Origin: Stercorarius parasiticus
Taxonomy: Eukaryota; Chordata; Aves; Charadriiformes; Stercorariidae
NCBI GenBank assembly: GCA_013396915.1
Contig: VWZL01002558.1
Location: forward strand, 1,179,021 to 1,243,020
Length of the DNA: 64,000 nt
Reading direction: 5' to 3'
Shown here: piece by piece, positions 52,276 through 64,000 of the stretch
Layout: each line of letters starts with the position of its first letter
Position numbering within the stretch: position 1 is the first letter of the stretch
Notes under the pieces: model-generated
Told to the model about the DNA's origin: nothing
The model's input: the letters and a program-made list of their open reading frames with translations, nothing else
Database searches by the model: none
Translations under genes and position numbers: made by a program

Positions 52276-54609
52276 TGAGTAGTGTTCTCCATCATTTCTA
52301 GTTTAATTTTGTTCAAAACCGGAGGTAAAAGTAGGCTGTCTTGACAGCTTTTGGCTCAAATTATTAATTATCACATGGGATGCTTAAAGGTTTTATGTGA
52401 AGTCAGAAGTAAACAGTTAAGAGAAGAATGGGAACGAAGCAAAGGGAGAAGACTCAGTTGATAGACTTTTGTTGCTGACAGTTCAGTCCTTCAGAGATTT
52501 CAGTCCAAGGTTTGTTTGAGAACAGGGTGGACCAGGTTCTAGTACCAGGGGAAGGAGTTGCCACATGGGCAAAAATTTGAGAAGAGTTAGACTGAACTTT
52601 GTGACACCTGCAATCTGCTCACTGGTACACGGAAGACAAGCTCTGATAGCATGCCCCATGCTTTATGAAATTTTAAATAAGGAACTAACAATATATGTCA
52701 TACGTCTGACGATGTTTAAAGAAACAGGAGAAATGAATCGATAAGTAGGCCCAGTTTTGCATTTCTTCTGTGCAAGTAATTCCCTCTGAGGTCAAATGGC
52801 TGTTGCTTACTAATTGAACTCTATGCAAGTGTCTATGTAACTACTGACCACTGATAGATTCTTTGAGGACTAGTTAGGAATATAATCAGCTTTCCAGGGA
52901 CTTCATTGTTTGTAATGTTTTGGTAAAATAATTGTAAGGGAAGAGTGAGATGCTGAGTTTAGGGTAAGTGCAGAGAAAGGTGATGTTTGTGACAAGCAGA
53001 AAGTCACAAGTTCAACATTTACAGTTCGTTTAATGTAGCATAAATTAAAGAACAAAAGAAGGTTGTTTTATATTTGATTTCTGTAAAACATCTGTACATC
53101 CAGTTTGCTTTGGTCGTTGTGACATATTGAAAATGGGCAAAGGGAGGCTTTCAAACCACTACAGCTAGCTGCTGTGCATGATTCGGAGGTGATATTATAT
53201 GGAGGTATATGCATTACAGAAATGTTAGGTTATGTCCAAGATCTGTGAAAGGACTGTAGACATCCAAACTAAGACTTAACATTGGACTTTGGCACTGATT
53301 TAAAGTTCATTTCAGCTATCCCCACTGACAGCTACCTGAGAATATGAAATAGAACAGCTAGCATCCAGTTGCCACCCCTGAGCTGCTCGCAGCTTTTCTC
53401 TCAGCTGAGGCACTGTATCAGACTGGGACATTTCCAGTTTATTGCAAAGTAAAGGAAGTCCATATAAGATGTCATTTGAAGATGTTCCTCCGCCTGTCTA
53501 GCTTGAGGGGTTTGATCTTCTGGTCAATTTCAGGTCACGCTTCCCTGGCTGCAGGCGATACTGCAGGGACCATTGCCTTCTTTCCAAGCACGTGTCCCCT
53601 TGCTAAGCAAGAGCTCCCTGGTTACAATACGTATGCAGAGGTCTGCATCACCTGCCACCACTTTCCATTTCCCCCGGAGAAAAAGGATTCCATATTTTCC
53701 TTCTCCAAGGATTGTGCTTTTGTCTTAGGAAAATATTGTCAGGCTTTTCTGCTAGAGTTGTGGTGGTATTCATAGAAGAGTTGAGGGTAGTTGTGAAAGA
53801 AGGCAAAAAAAAAAAAGTCTGATCTGTAGCTGTGTATTTAGGATGTTCACTTGGGAGTTAGATAGCTTGAGGCTCCTGTCTCAACAGGCTCTTGGGTATT
53901 TATGTCAAGCAGCCATTGGCTAGAGTACGCAAACAGTCTGCAAACCAGAGGTGGGACTCCTCACTTTAATCTGAATGCTCAAACTACTAAACTACCAAGA
54001 CACATTCTTGCTAATATTCTATCTTGGCTCCCAATTAACCATTAATATTCTTTTCATAGAGGTTACATTCACTAAGCAATTTACAAACAATAGCAAATCA
54101 GATAAAAAGGCAAGAGCGGCTTTCCGTAATAATAACAGAACACACAATAAAAAAGACCCAGACTTGCCAATACTATCTAGATAAGGTCACTTTCAAAGTG
54201 AGAATATACACCAGACAATGAGTTTTTTTATTGAGGTGCTATGAGAGGAGCATAATTACTACCCAAGTAACTGTAGATAAGCTGATACCTGTGATAGATT
54301 AAAGTGAATCAGAACTTCAGATTCTCTGAAATAATACAGTATTATATACAGTATTGTACTGTAGCCCATGAAAAAAGTTTGCCAATCTTTCTCTATATTA
54401 ACTGTGAGTTAACCATAGAAAGTACGTTAATATTACTGGAACTGATGAAATGCTTTCTCTTAACTTTGGTCTAAAAACCTCCCAAAAGTCTGTATTTAAG
54501 ACACTGTACCAGTACAAGGTGAGCAGGAGTTGCTGACCATTAAAACCCATAAGTAAATAGACTGATTAAGATCTGTGAAGAGCGAGAAATGGATACACAG
54601 AGAAATAGA

Positions 54610-54760
54610 TTTACTCCACAGAATCGTAAGGCTGGAAGACACCTTGGAACATACTTAATTCATCCCCAGCCTTAAGACAGAATTAAATATGCAAAATACA
54701 CTTCTGAAAAATGTTTGTCTATCCTTTTCTAAAAGTCCAGTGATGAGATGCCTTGCCTGA
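54610..54760 (-). mobile_element. Possible ancient CR1-type 3' fragment
   Basis: The + strand reads AGAATCGTAAGGCTGGAAGA and, further on, TCTAAAAGTCCAGTGATGAG. These resemble the reverse complement of old CR1/L3-like 3' ends (AGAATCATAGGGTTGGAAGG ... CTCCAGTGATGGAG). The match is weak and spread out, so it may be a heavily decayed copy or chance similarity. Confidence 0.35.
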
Positions 54761-54849
54761 GGTCATGTGGAAGGTCCACAATAGAGCAGAAGGTAGACAT
54801 AGGTATTTCTATTATTTCAGTCTTCAGAGAGATCCACTAATTTCTCCAA

Positions 54850-55079
54850 AAGAAGAGAATATAAGAAAAAACTTCTTTATGGTGAGGGTGACAGAGCACT
54901 GGAACAGGCTGCCCAGGGAGGTCGTGGAGTCCCCTTCTCTGGAGACTTTCAAGACCCACCTGGATGCAGTCCTGAGTAATGTGCTCTGGGCAATCCTGCT
55001 TTAGCAGGGGAGTTGGACTGGATGATCTCTAGAGGTCCCTTCCAACTCTGAAAAATTCCGTGATTCCGTGATTCTGTGA
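54850..55079 (+). mobile_element. CR1 LINE 3' end
   Basis: The stretch is a clear CR1 terminus: ATAAGAAAAAACTTCTTTAT, GAGCACTGGAACAGGCTGCC, CCAGGGAGGTCGTGGAGTCC, GGACTGGATGATCTCTAGAG and GGTCCCTTCCAACTCTGAA. The tail is three octamers of the ATTCCGTG/ATTCTGTG type at 55055-55079. It is 5'-truncated to about 230 bp. An open frame over the first part reads like the usual spurious CR1-derived peptide (FFMVRVTEHWNRLPREVVES) and is not a gene. Confidence 0.95.
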
Positions 55080-55479
55080 AGAGTGTTGTATTTTAAACAG
55101 CTGTACTGAATAGCAGAACAGGTGAAATTCTCCATAATCGACCATTTTGTACTAGCAGCTATAATAATTAAAAGCAAAGAGAAGAGCTAGATATAGAGTA
55201 AGATTAATTCCAACATTCTCTAGTTTCAGAGAAGACAAACTGGGTCGCTCATTGATATGTCTCATGAAACTACATGTCAGGTATGGCAAAATGGTGCATG
55301 AGAAGTGGAAGGCTACTGAAATTTACTGAACATACAGAGGTGGGCCCAACACACGCAAAAAAGGAGCAGAATATCATACAAAGGATTTTGTCTGACAGTG
55401 AAGGCTCTAGTACTAGAAATAAGATACAATTTAATTATACAAAACACGGTGACATGAATTTAGGGAGTAATAAGGTGGT

Positions 55480-56110
55480 TTTCTATGACAAGCTTGGAAT
55501 TCATCAGTTGGAAATTACAGAGGAAGAGAAAGACCCAGTTATACCTCTTGGTCATGGGGTGACTATCAATTGAAAATGTCCTGCATTAACAAAATCCAGC
55601 TGCTGTTCTGTAAAGTTTCAGATTAAGTAATCGTACTACAGATGGGAAATGTTCAGTCCTTCTAAAAGGCATTGTGGAATTGCTCTGGAATACTGTGTTC
55701 AAATCGGCTGCCCCTCATTCCGGAAAGAAGACCTCACAGGTCCCTGCTTAGAGGGACTGCTAGGGTGAGGAGGAGAGGAAGAGAAGACACTTTATGAGAA
55801 GACATTAAAAGATCTTAACTCATTTAAACTGTCAAAAAGCAAGTTGTGAGATTGCAGTCTGAAAATGCATGGTGGGGGGCGCAAACTGCTGAAGGGGAAA
55901 TAACTAGGTTAAAGTGAATGACTAGCAAAGCTCGTGAGCATGAATTAACTGTTAATTGACTTAATGCTGGGAGGAGGTTTCTGCTCCAAACAACAAGGCT
56001 TTGGAAACATTTTCCAAGAGCAGTAAAGGGATTGAAATGATAACTAATGTCAGGATTGGAGCTCCACCAGTTTGTGAAAGGGATCTGTGATATAACTGCC
56101 AATGCTAATA
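55480..56110 (+). mobile_element. Probable ancient CR1/L3-like LINE fragment
   Basis: Several pieces resemble the reverse-transcriptase C-terminus and 3' UTR of older amniote CR1-type elements. They are LEITEEEKDPVIPL in the frame ending at 55573, then TGGAATACTGTGTTCAAATC (55687-55706), TATGAGAAGACATTAAAAGA (55793-55812) and GGAGGAGGTTTCTGCTCCAA. Their order fits a + strand element. Divergence is high, and I cannot assign a family. An unrelated decayed repeat remains possible. Confidence 0.5.
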
Positions 56111-59100
56111 AGAGACTGTAAAAAGTCTGTATCTGCTCTTTTATTCAGAGGACCTAAGTATTCTGTCAGGATTAATATTTCATTCAGTTCTGGAGAATTG
56201 AGGCCAAAACTCTAGCTAACTGTGAATTCATTTGCAGAGTAGGTGTCAGCAAGATGTTGCAGTGCGAAGCAGCAGCGAGGACACCTGGGCTCAGCCTTAG
56301 CTGCTCCTGCCGTTAGACAGGATATAGGGAAGAAAACAGGCATGGAAACACAGAGGAGAAGAGAGACAGGGAGGGGAGGGAGGCAAAGTCTGGGACAGTC
56401 GAGCTTCTTGTAGGTGGGGTTGAACAAAAGCACGAGTGTGATGCCAACTCCCTCCTTCCCCACCAGCTCTGTCCCCCTCGCTCACCAGCCGCCAGACTGG
56501 CTTTCCAGGGCCCTGGCATGGGCAAAGAGGGTATTGAAGTTATGACCATTGGTTGCTGTGCTGTTGCTTTAGGGAACTCCTTACATCACCTCTGCTGAGC
56601 CACTTCTGCCTGCTTGTAAGCAATTGCCGTCAGTCAGACAACCATGCCCACCTGGCTGGCCCAGAGAAAATTTGTTGTGGTGGCTTGGTGCCGCCAGCAA
56701 GCCTCCCATGTCTTTTTCTCTTCTCTGCGGGCTCTACCAATTTCTGATGGCGTATGTCCACCTCTCAAGTGCTGACAAAATAATATTAGATTGAATCTCC
56801 TAGAAATTACCCCCCCTCCTTTGCTCCCTTTCATCCCTGGTAATGTGACTTTTAAACGTGAGGAAGAGCTGCGTGGCTCTGATAGGGCTGAAATCTGTTC
56901 CTTTTAGCAGATGTATAATCATAGTAGATGCTGATTCTTGTTCAATTTAAACTTCAATCCAGATTTCCTGATACGCCACATCTCCAAATTAGATATTGTC
57001 TTAGGTTTCTCAGGGGTGAAATAAAGATATTTTCAGAATTAAACTGTCAAAGAAAGTAAGCTTTATTAGCAGTGACAAAAATGAAAAGCGAACTGTCTTG
57101 AGTATATGCAAGACATAAAACTCCATGAATGTAGATAAAAGGGCAGTTTTTATGCAGTGACAGCCCTAGATCAAGAAACTGAAATGGAAAAGTGATAAAC
57201 ATGCAGAAAACAAATAAATGCACATCAGGCTGCTTAGTAGTAAGACAACATTAATTTTATCTTGCGTAAACCAGCATGATTGAAGAAAGTGAAATATTCA
57301 AGAAAGGCTGGTAAATGCTGAAAATTATGTAGGATAGTAAGATATTTTGTGTAGATTTGCTTGGTGTTATTAATTTTTTTTTTTTTACAACAGCCTGTCT
57401 CAGTTTGCATCAAATTCTGTCATTAAATAAGAGTGCTATGAGTAGTTTCAAGCTCTTTTGATTCATTCACAAGCAAAAACTTTATTTAAGTCGAGTCCAG
57501 GTCGAAAACATAACTCAGCGGTTTAAGTTGAAATATGTTTAAATATATTTAGAGGCTGTTGCAATTAATTAGTCCCAACGCAAAAGTAACAAATTAAGAG
57601 AATGTACTATTAAATAGGTGAATCTAAACATTAAAAGGCGTAAGAACATGTGTTTGAGTGAGCTAGGAACTGTAATATTCCATTTCAGAATCTTTCCAAA
57701 TTTTCAGCTTGTTTAAAGGCTGCAATTCTGCTTACTAAATCGTTCAGATATTGCCTCCACTTTTTCGTCATTCATCACTAAAATTACTTCCTTTGGAAGA
57801 AATCTTGACTTTTATCATAGTGACATTGTGCAAAGATCGCATTTAGGTAATTTTAATATTTATTGATGTAAATTCATTTACACTATACTAATTTTTAAAT
57901 CTCATACTGTTGTTATCTCCTTGCTCCTTGGTGGCCTTGTTATAAGAGACTATTAAGGCAAGAAATGTTGTTAGGGATCTGGGGGAACTGGTGGGAATTA
58001 ATTGGGTTTGTACCCCCGCTTATTTTCTCCCAGTTTGCAAAAAAAGATATTTTAGTGCTGCATTCAAGGCAGGAAGGATGAGAACTGTACGTTGCAATGG
58101 AGAGCCAAAGTGTGTTTATACCCTGTGGTAGGGTGACAGCTGACAGGACTCGTCATGTTTGCTTTAAACTAGCTTGCTTGGGTATGGGAGTGCTGCAGCC
58201 GTAGGAGCAGCTCAGGGCAACTACTGTGCTATTCCCTTGTTATCTCGGGCATGGGAGGACAGCCCTGGGTTCTCCCAACGATCTTCCCAGCAGCGTTCCC
58301 ATGCCAGGGAGTGACGTTGGCTCAGAACCCAGACGGGCTTTCACATCACTGGGTTGCAGTGGAGAGAAAATCATTTACACTAGCAGAAAGAAAAGAGACC
58401 TGAGGGACATGCTGGCGTTTTTTGCTTTTGAGTTTCATGGGGAGCTGGTGCTTAGGAACTTAATGAAGCCTTTGCTTTATTCCTTTCAAAAAGTATTATC
58501 TTTTGTCAGTGCGTCTTCCTATTTTCATTACTTCTCATTCCTTTGTAAAGGGAATCCCAAAGCCCACTGAAGTCCCTTGCAGGATTCCCACTGGCCTGTG
58601 TGGATTTGGGACCAGATTCTAGTAGGTAGTGTATCTTCATCTGCACTGCAAATAGTCAACTCTAAGCATAAGTTATACCACGTCTCAAGCTGATCCACTT
58701 TTTATTCAAATCAAATTTTATGAAAGTAGATACATGACAGAATTTTTCTAAGTAGTTTAAAGGATTTGAATGTGTTTGACATTCTTAACGAATTTAGTAC
58801 AGCTAACAGCAATTCTGAGAATGTTCTGCTTTTATTTTGTATCCTTATGAGTTGTTTGGGCCAGTAACAGTCCCTCCTTCCAGCTTTTTAACAGCCTGAT
58901 TATGCCCAACATGTACTACCTTACCATCATATAATTTACCCCACCAACACTTAGTTCCTTGTGAACTACAAAGCATGTAGTGTTACATCCCCAGCTGTCA
59001 TAAATCAGCATCCTCAGGTGATGTTTTTTGCAAAAGACAGCCTTATACCAACTGCCAAGGTATTATTTATGAGAAATCAGTTAATGCTCTTGCCTAGTGG

Positions 59101-60224
59101 CCCAGTAAGATAGGTATTGCTATTGCTTGTAACAGGTCACGGGCCCTATGCTAATCTTGCAACTTGAACAACAATATTTTTAGGGTTATAAATGTTTCAT
59201 ATAGGTATATGGGTCAGAGGCTGATCTACTTTTGATTCGTTGGCCTCTAAGGACGAAGCACTGAAAAACACTTTAACTTTCAATGTGGCACTGGAAAATA
59301 TCTTCAGTGCGAAGGCAGATTTATCACAGCGAGGGAAGGCAATGGTTGACAGGAGAGAAATCCATTGGTACTGAAGATCCTGACTAGACCTCAGACTATG
59401 TGGCTCTGGTGAGATTTTGACTGGGATGTCTCAGCTGAACAGATGAACTGACTGTGGAAAACAGGGGACTGGCCAAATGATGAAAAGCAGTAACAGACCA
59501 TTAATTTTTTAACAATGTAGTTCCATAAATACGCTTTTTGTTGTAGGAAACTCTCTGTGCCTAAGGTGGCTGTCTAGAAAGAGGAGTAGTTTAAAGAAAA
59601 ATGTTGTCTCATAATCAAGGAGAGCTGTCAAAGCCACTTGGCAAACAAACACACAAGGTACTTAATGCCAGAAATATTTATGCATCATTCCTAAGGAAAA
59701 AAAATAATGCTGAGCGTATTTGATAACGTAGCATAAGCTGCCACAGAAGTACTGTGAGGCAGAAGGGATGGGATGTAAAGAGCTCATAAACAGGGCCCTG
59801 AAATTGTATTTTCCTGTCATTAAGAAAAACAGAATAAATGTGCCTCTCATTTTTAGTCTGATTCATTCGAAAGCAAAGATCTTTGTAAGTATTTTATGAG
59901 TTTCTTGGTCTCATTTCTGGTGTGGCTAACCATCTCCATTGCCCTCAAACTCCACCACCACAAGCAATATACTTGCTGGGATTTACTGTCACTCATTGTT
60001 TCCTAGAACGCCCTCTGATGAATGGAGGCAAAGAAGCAACTTCAGATCAGGATTTCCTTGATTGGCTTATCTACAATTTCATGTATGCCAAATCAAAAAT
60101 TCTTGCTGATTCTTATCTTTTTGTGTATGATTTTTCTGTTACATTTTTCCTTCTTCTTCCTTCTGTCTTTGCCCTCTAGCTAAAAGATAAATTTTGGATT
60201 ATGCTTCGGATTAGGCTTTGTTCC
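56111..60224. other. Intergenic DNA, nothing identified
   Basis: AT-rich sequence between two CR1 insertions. A pyrimidine/purine-rich patch near 56300-56560 yields overlapping short frames on both strands, which look like compositional artefacts. I recognise no domain, RNA gene or repeat family here. Confidence 0.55.
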
Positions 60225-60400
60225 AGCACTGGAACAGGTTGCCCAGGGATGTTGTGGAGTCTCCTTCTCTGGATATATTGAAAACCCACTTGGATGCATT
60301 CCTGTCCAACCTGCTCTAGGTGAAGCTGCTTTGGCAGGGGGGCTGGACTAGATGATCTCTGAAGGTCCCTTCCAACCCCTGCCATTCTGTGATTCTGTGA
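60225..60400 (+). mobile_element. CR1 LINE 3' end
   Basis: The sequence runs GCACTGGAACAGGTTGCCCA, GGGATGTTGTGGAGTCTCCT, GGACTAGATGATCTCTGAAG, GGTCCCTTCCAACCCCTGCC, and ends with ATTCTGTGATTCTGTGA. This is the canonical avian CR1 terminus with two octamer units. It is 5'-truncated to about 175 bp and has the same orientation as the copy at 54850-55079. Confidence 0.95.
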
Positions 60401-63400
60401 AAATGGAACCCAGGGTGACTAGGCTGAAGATAATGACTGAGCAACCAACTGGATGGGTTACAAGAGTCCTGAAAGGGGCAGCATGGCAAGCCAGCCAAGA
60501 GTTTCTTAGCAATGGAGATGTGATGGCAGGGTTTAGACCCAGCTTGTGGAGATGCCAGAAGGGCTAAGAAGCCAAGAAGGGGCCCTTTAGTTTCCTCTTC
60601 TGCAATTTATCTCCCTGTCTCCTTTTGTTTTGTTTGAAGAAGAAAGAGCAAACGGAGCAAGAGACCTATGGCCTTATCCCTGTTCCCTCTGAACACCACG
60701 GCAGTGCAAGCCCCTATGGTTCCTCCCCATGGGGAGAAGCAGGATGCGGCCTGGGCTGTGGGGATGAGGAGGGCTGGTGTGGAGAGTGCGGCCCCCAGGT
60801 CAGGGCAAGGGTGCCGGGCAGCAGGCCTGCCGCCTGGCAGGCTCGCCCCATCCGGGGGGACCAGGCCGAGGCCCAGGCCCAGGCAGCTGCCACCATGCTC
60901 CTGGCCCTGCAGTTGCCATTTCAGACCCAACAGGTGGCAATCGCAGCCCGGCATCTGCCTCAACCCGGCACCTGCCTCTAGGTCAATGCACCATAGGAGC
61001 CTCTGCCTTCCCCAGTCCTCCAAACCCAGCAAAGCCCGCACTTAAAATTCAACTTCCTTGGGACAAGCTGCTGCCTTTCAGGTTTCTAGGCTGTTTTCCT
61101 GAGCCTGATACAGTGCTCTGCTCCCTGTCAGAAGTCTGAAATACAAGAAAGCAGCTGCACACTATGGCTAAAGCCACGGTCTCTTCTCAGTAACATTACC
61201 TGAAGTCACACTGAAGTCCTCAGGCCTTCATAGGTTTTAGCCTGATGCAGATCTGCCTGTCTTGTTCTATTTTCATTTCCATATTTGTTCCAAAGGTATG
61301 AAAAAATAAATAGTCTCAGTAAATGAAAGGGGGTGTGTGTGGAGAACAGTGCTGTTAGTGAAGCTGAAGAGTTCACTCATTGCCATGGAAACGTTCACAT
61401 CCTAGCAACAGCTTATTGATAACAAGATGACATGGAAAGACAAGAGCCGATGCCTTTGACTCATGGGAAAACAAGCTATCCTGGATTTCTACTTCTTTAC
61501 CTCCTTTTCCAAAAGTGCATAGTGGTTTAACATAAAAATCCCTGCTCAACATTTTTTTTCTTAACTGTTTGTGCCTTTGTGTTGAAACATTACTTGCTAA
61601 GAAAAGTTGATACAGAGGAAGTATTATCATCATTGGCTCTCTGGCCAGAAAAATTATTAAAAAACAGCAAAGAAAACCAAAGACATTAAACTTTTTTTTT
61701 TCCTTAGACATTTAGCAAGATGTTTTTGGACTAACTGAAAACATCTAGTAGGTCAATGCACCATTTTCTGTCCATCTCAGCACTTGCCAGAAGGTTTGCT
61801 GCAGCTGGCATCACTAAGATGTCACTCGGTGGGATGCAGCGTGGAATCGGTTGCAGTATGGTCTGCGTTCCTTGTGATGCCCAGGGAGTGAATATGCTGT
61901 GAAGTACTGAAAAGCTTTCTCTATTTGTGTGCCCTTGGATTAGGGTGGCTAGAGCAGCACTCAGGTGTATTTGCCAAGAAAGTGCATTTCCTTCGTTTTC
62001 CTGACATACAGTGGTACAAGAAGCTTCTCCTGCGTGAAGGTAGGGTACCACAGCGGTCACTGTGTGTGAAAGGAGATATTTTTGAGAGCAAGGCTTAGAC
62101 TATTGTTATTACCATTAAGTGCAATAGCATTGTGGAGTCACAGTGGCAAAGCATGATTTAAATGTGACTTGTTCCAGACAGACACAGGTCTTTTTTCCTA
62201 GGAGCTGGGACCTTATGATCAGTTTGTTTGCCAACATGATTATTCATTAGCAGGAAGAAAACTCAACAATTCCTTTATTGATTATTTTTTTTTTTTTTGG
62301 TGTGATGTATAGTTGTTGAAAATGTTTCTGTCAAAGTAGGTATTCCAAGAATCATTTTGGAAAAACAGGAAATGTATGATGTTGGTTTGTACGTAGCACC
62401 ACTAGAGTGTAAACATTTAAGAGCTTTGCTGAACTGGATCCATATAAAAGACTCCCTGAACATTACATTTATTGTGAGAAGAACATTGAATCATAATATT
62501 TCCACAGCTAATAGAAATCACTTTTCAGAAATGTGACCCTTTATCTGTATATGAATTAAAAATGGAGCTAATGAAATACCCCAAGAGAAATCAGTGATGT
62601 TTACAGAGTTTATAAACCCTGCTTATTTATCTACCTTTGCTGATAACAAAAATAATTCAGATTTTCTGAATTTTTTGTTCCATTAGCAGTATTTTTCCCT
62701 TTGGAGACAAGGACTGCTCGGCTGATCAGCAAGCCAGGTTGATGTTCTGATGCTACCATTGCATTAGGTTTACAATAAATGAGGTAGGTAGTGCTGCAGG
62801 GTCATTGGAGGAACAGTTAGAAATGTCTGAAGGAGAGGAAGAATACAATAAGAATGCCACCAAAATAACTGGAGATTTTCATGCCTGCTGCTCAGGTGCA
62901 AGATTTCTATAGGGAGAGAGAAGCAGCATCTAGAAAAGGATGACGACAATTAAAGCAGGACTTAGATGGACTTTAGGATCCCATACTGGGATCACTCTTT
63001 TCACTCTAATGCCAACAGCACTTTAGCTAGCTTTATACCTTCTGTTCTAACCTGGAGGTCCCATCAGAGCTGGCACTGCTGTGTTGCTGCATTTCCAGAG
63101 AAGGATCTATGTGAGTTACAAGGCAGAGGAATCTGGCCAACAACTTACTTGCTTCCCAATAATAAGCAAAAAATTAGTAGTAATCCTGAGAGCAGGACTA
63201 GGCTTGACAGGCTCTTCCCAGTTGGCACGGGCTTTTGCATGGCCTTTCTGGGGCTCCTAGCTACGATTTCAGTTGCACGTTTGTGAAGAGTGGAAGGCAT
63301 AGATCTGGGGATTGCCCTAAAGGGCTATCGTGGAGCATCCTCCATTTTCCTCAATGCCTGCAAGGCAAAGCAACATGCACTGTGAATGGTGGACAAGAGT

Positions 63401-64000
63401 CTGCAGTGACTTTCACTTACTCGTTTGTGTATTTGAAATTATTTTTCCCATTCCACATTCCTGGATGAATTCCTCCTAGAGTTAGGGGTAAGGGCAGCAA
63501 TGGTAAAATAAACTCTTCTGTCAAGGTTGGGGTTTGCGTGTCAATTTGTGTGACAATATGTCATCAGGTGGCTTAGGTGAAAATGCATTTTCCCTCCAGT
63601 GAACCTTTTGGAGTCTTTACAGGTTTTGGAAAGGAGCAGGCAGGCAGGGAACAGCTGCAAATTTTGCTGCTGTGTCTCCAAAGAAGAATCAGGAAACAGC
63701 TGTGCATGTCAAAGCTCATAATTTCTCCCTCTTTACTGAAGAATAATACACAAAAGTTACAGTTCAGGCTTTTCAAGAAATGTGATCAATTGTATTACCT
63801 TTCTTGCAGGAGCTGGGGGAATATTCACTTTTTGGATAGAAATATTCTTTAATTCCAGTAACTCACATTAATTCAGGGCCTGCGGTACCTATCTAATGCT
63901 TCTGCTATCCTGATTTCTCTTGATTGACTTCTTGACTGATGCATTGACTGATGTAGGAAAATGCCCTTTTCCTTTCAGTTGAAGGTGTGTTACCTGTTAA
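60401..64000. other. Intergenic DNA to the window edge, with a GC-rich patch
   Basis: A GC-rich block at about 60640-61060 stands out, with frames open on both strands up to 144 codons (see findings). The remainder is AT-rich with no recognisable gene, including T runs near 61690 and 62285. None of the frames shows a known domain. Confidence 0.55.

Larger units (their letters stand above)
37561..54849. other. Long intergenic stretch upstream of OPRM1, no gene recognised
   Basis: These 17 kb are AT-rich and contain no frame that I can assign to a protein family. Notable spots are a polypyrimidine-plus-CAG acceptor-like site at about 40480-40500, a GC-richer patch with overlapping frames on both strands at about 43740-44220, a T/G-rich tract at 46568-46632, long T/A runs near 47830, 49112-49140 and 50468-50490, and ATTCATT-type repetition at 52228-52275. 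A short stretch near 54610-54760 may be an old CR1 fragment in reverse. Confidence 0.55.

Overview
The window looks like avian nuclear DNA. It holds CR1 LINE 3' ends carrying the bird-type octamer tail, a longer degenerate CR1 copy, and two LTRs of types I associate with bird genomes. Spliced vertebrate exons sit in mostly AT-rich, non-coding DNA. The species cannot be named from the sequence alone. Most open frames in the window are chance or shadow frames.

The one gene I recognise is the mu-type opioid receptor, OPRM1, on the minus strand. Exon 1 is at 26312-26463, where the visible part ends at an assembly gap of 100 N (26464-26563). Exon 2 is at 11174-11526 (353 bp) and exon 3 at 9564-10084 (521 bp). 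All four splice junctions inside the coding region follow GT-AG. The three pieces join in frame as exactly 342 codons and contain all seven transmembrane helices plus most of the C-terminal tail. The start codon and roughly the first 45 residues fall in or beyond the gap. The short last coding exon, which encodes the LENLEAETAPLP tail in mammals, was not found in 1-9563 and probably lies beyond the left edge. Exon 1 and the presumed promoter lie in a CpG-rich block at about 25380-26860.

Layout by region: 1-9563 is the intron after exon 3, with a CR1 stub and a pentanucleotide microsatellite. 9564-11526 is exon 3, intron 2 (with a CR1 insertion) and exon 2. 11527-26311 is intron 1, almost free of recognisable transposons. 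26312-26860 is exon 1, the gap and the CpG island. 26861-64000 is upstream of OPRM1 with no recognisable gene: a solo LTR at about 29222-30253, a second solo LTR at 33986-34608 with a near-perfect 5-bp target duplication, a 2.4-kb degenerate CR1 at about 35185-37560, CR1 3' ends at about 54850-55079 and 60225-60400, an apparently older CR1-like relic near 55480-56110, and a GC-rich patch at about 60640-61060.

I found no CRISPR array, operon, RNA gene or obvious new gene system. The points most worth checking are the exon 1 gap, a Pro-to-Ala change beside the main receptor phosphorylation site, the destroyed catalytic site and apparent internal deletion in the CR1, the internal GGAGCAG repeats in the larger LTR, and a few unexplained patches upstream.
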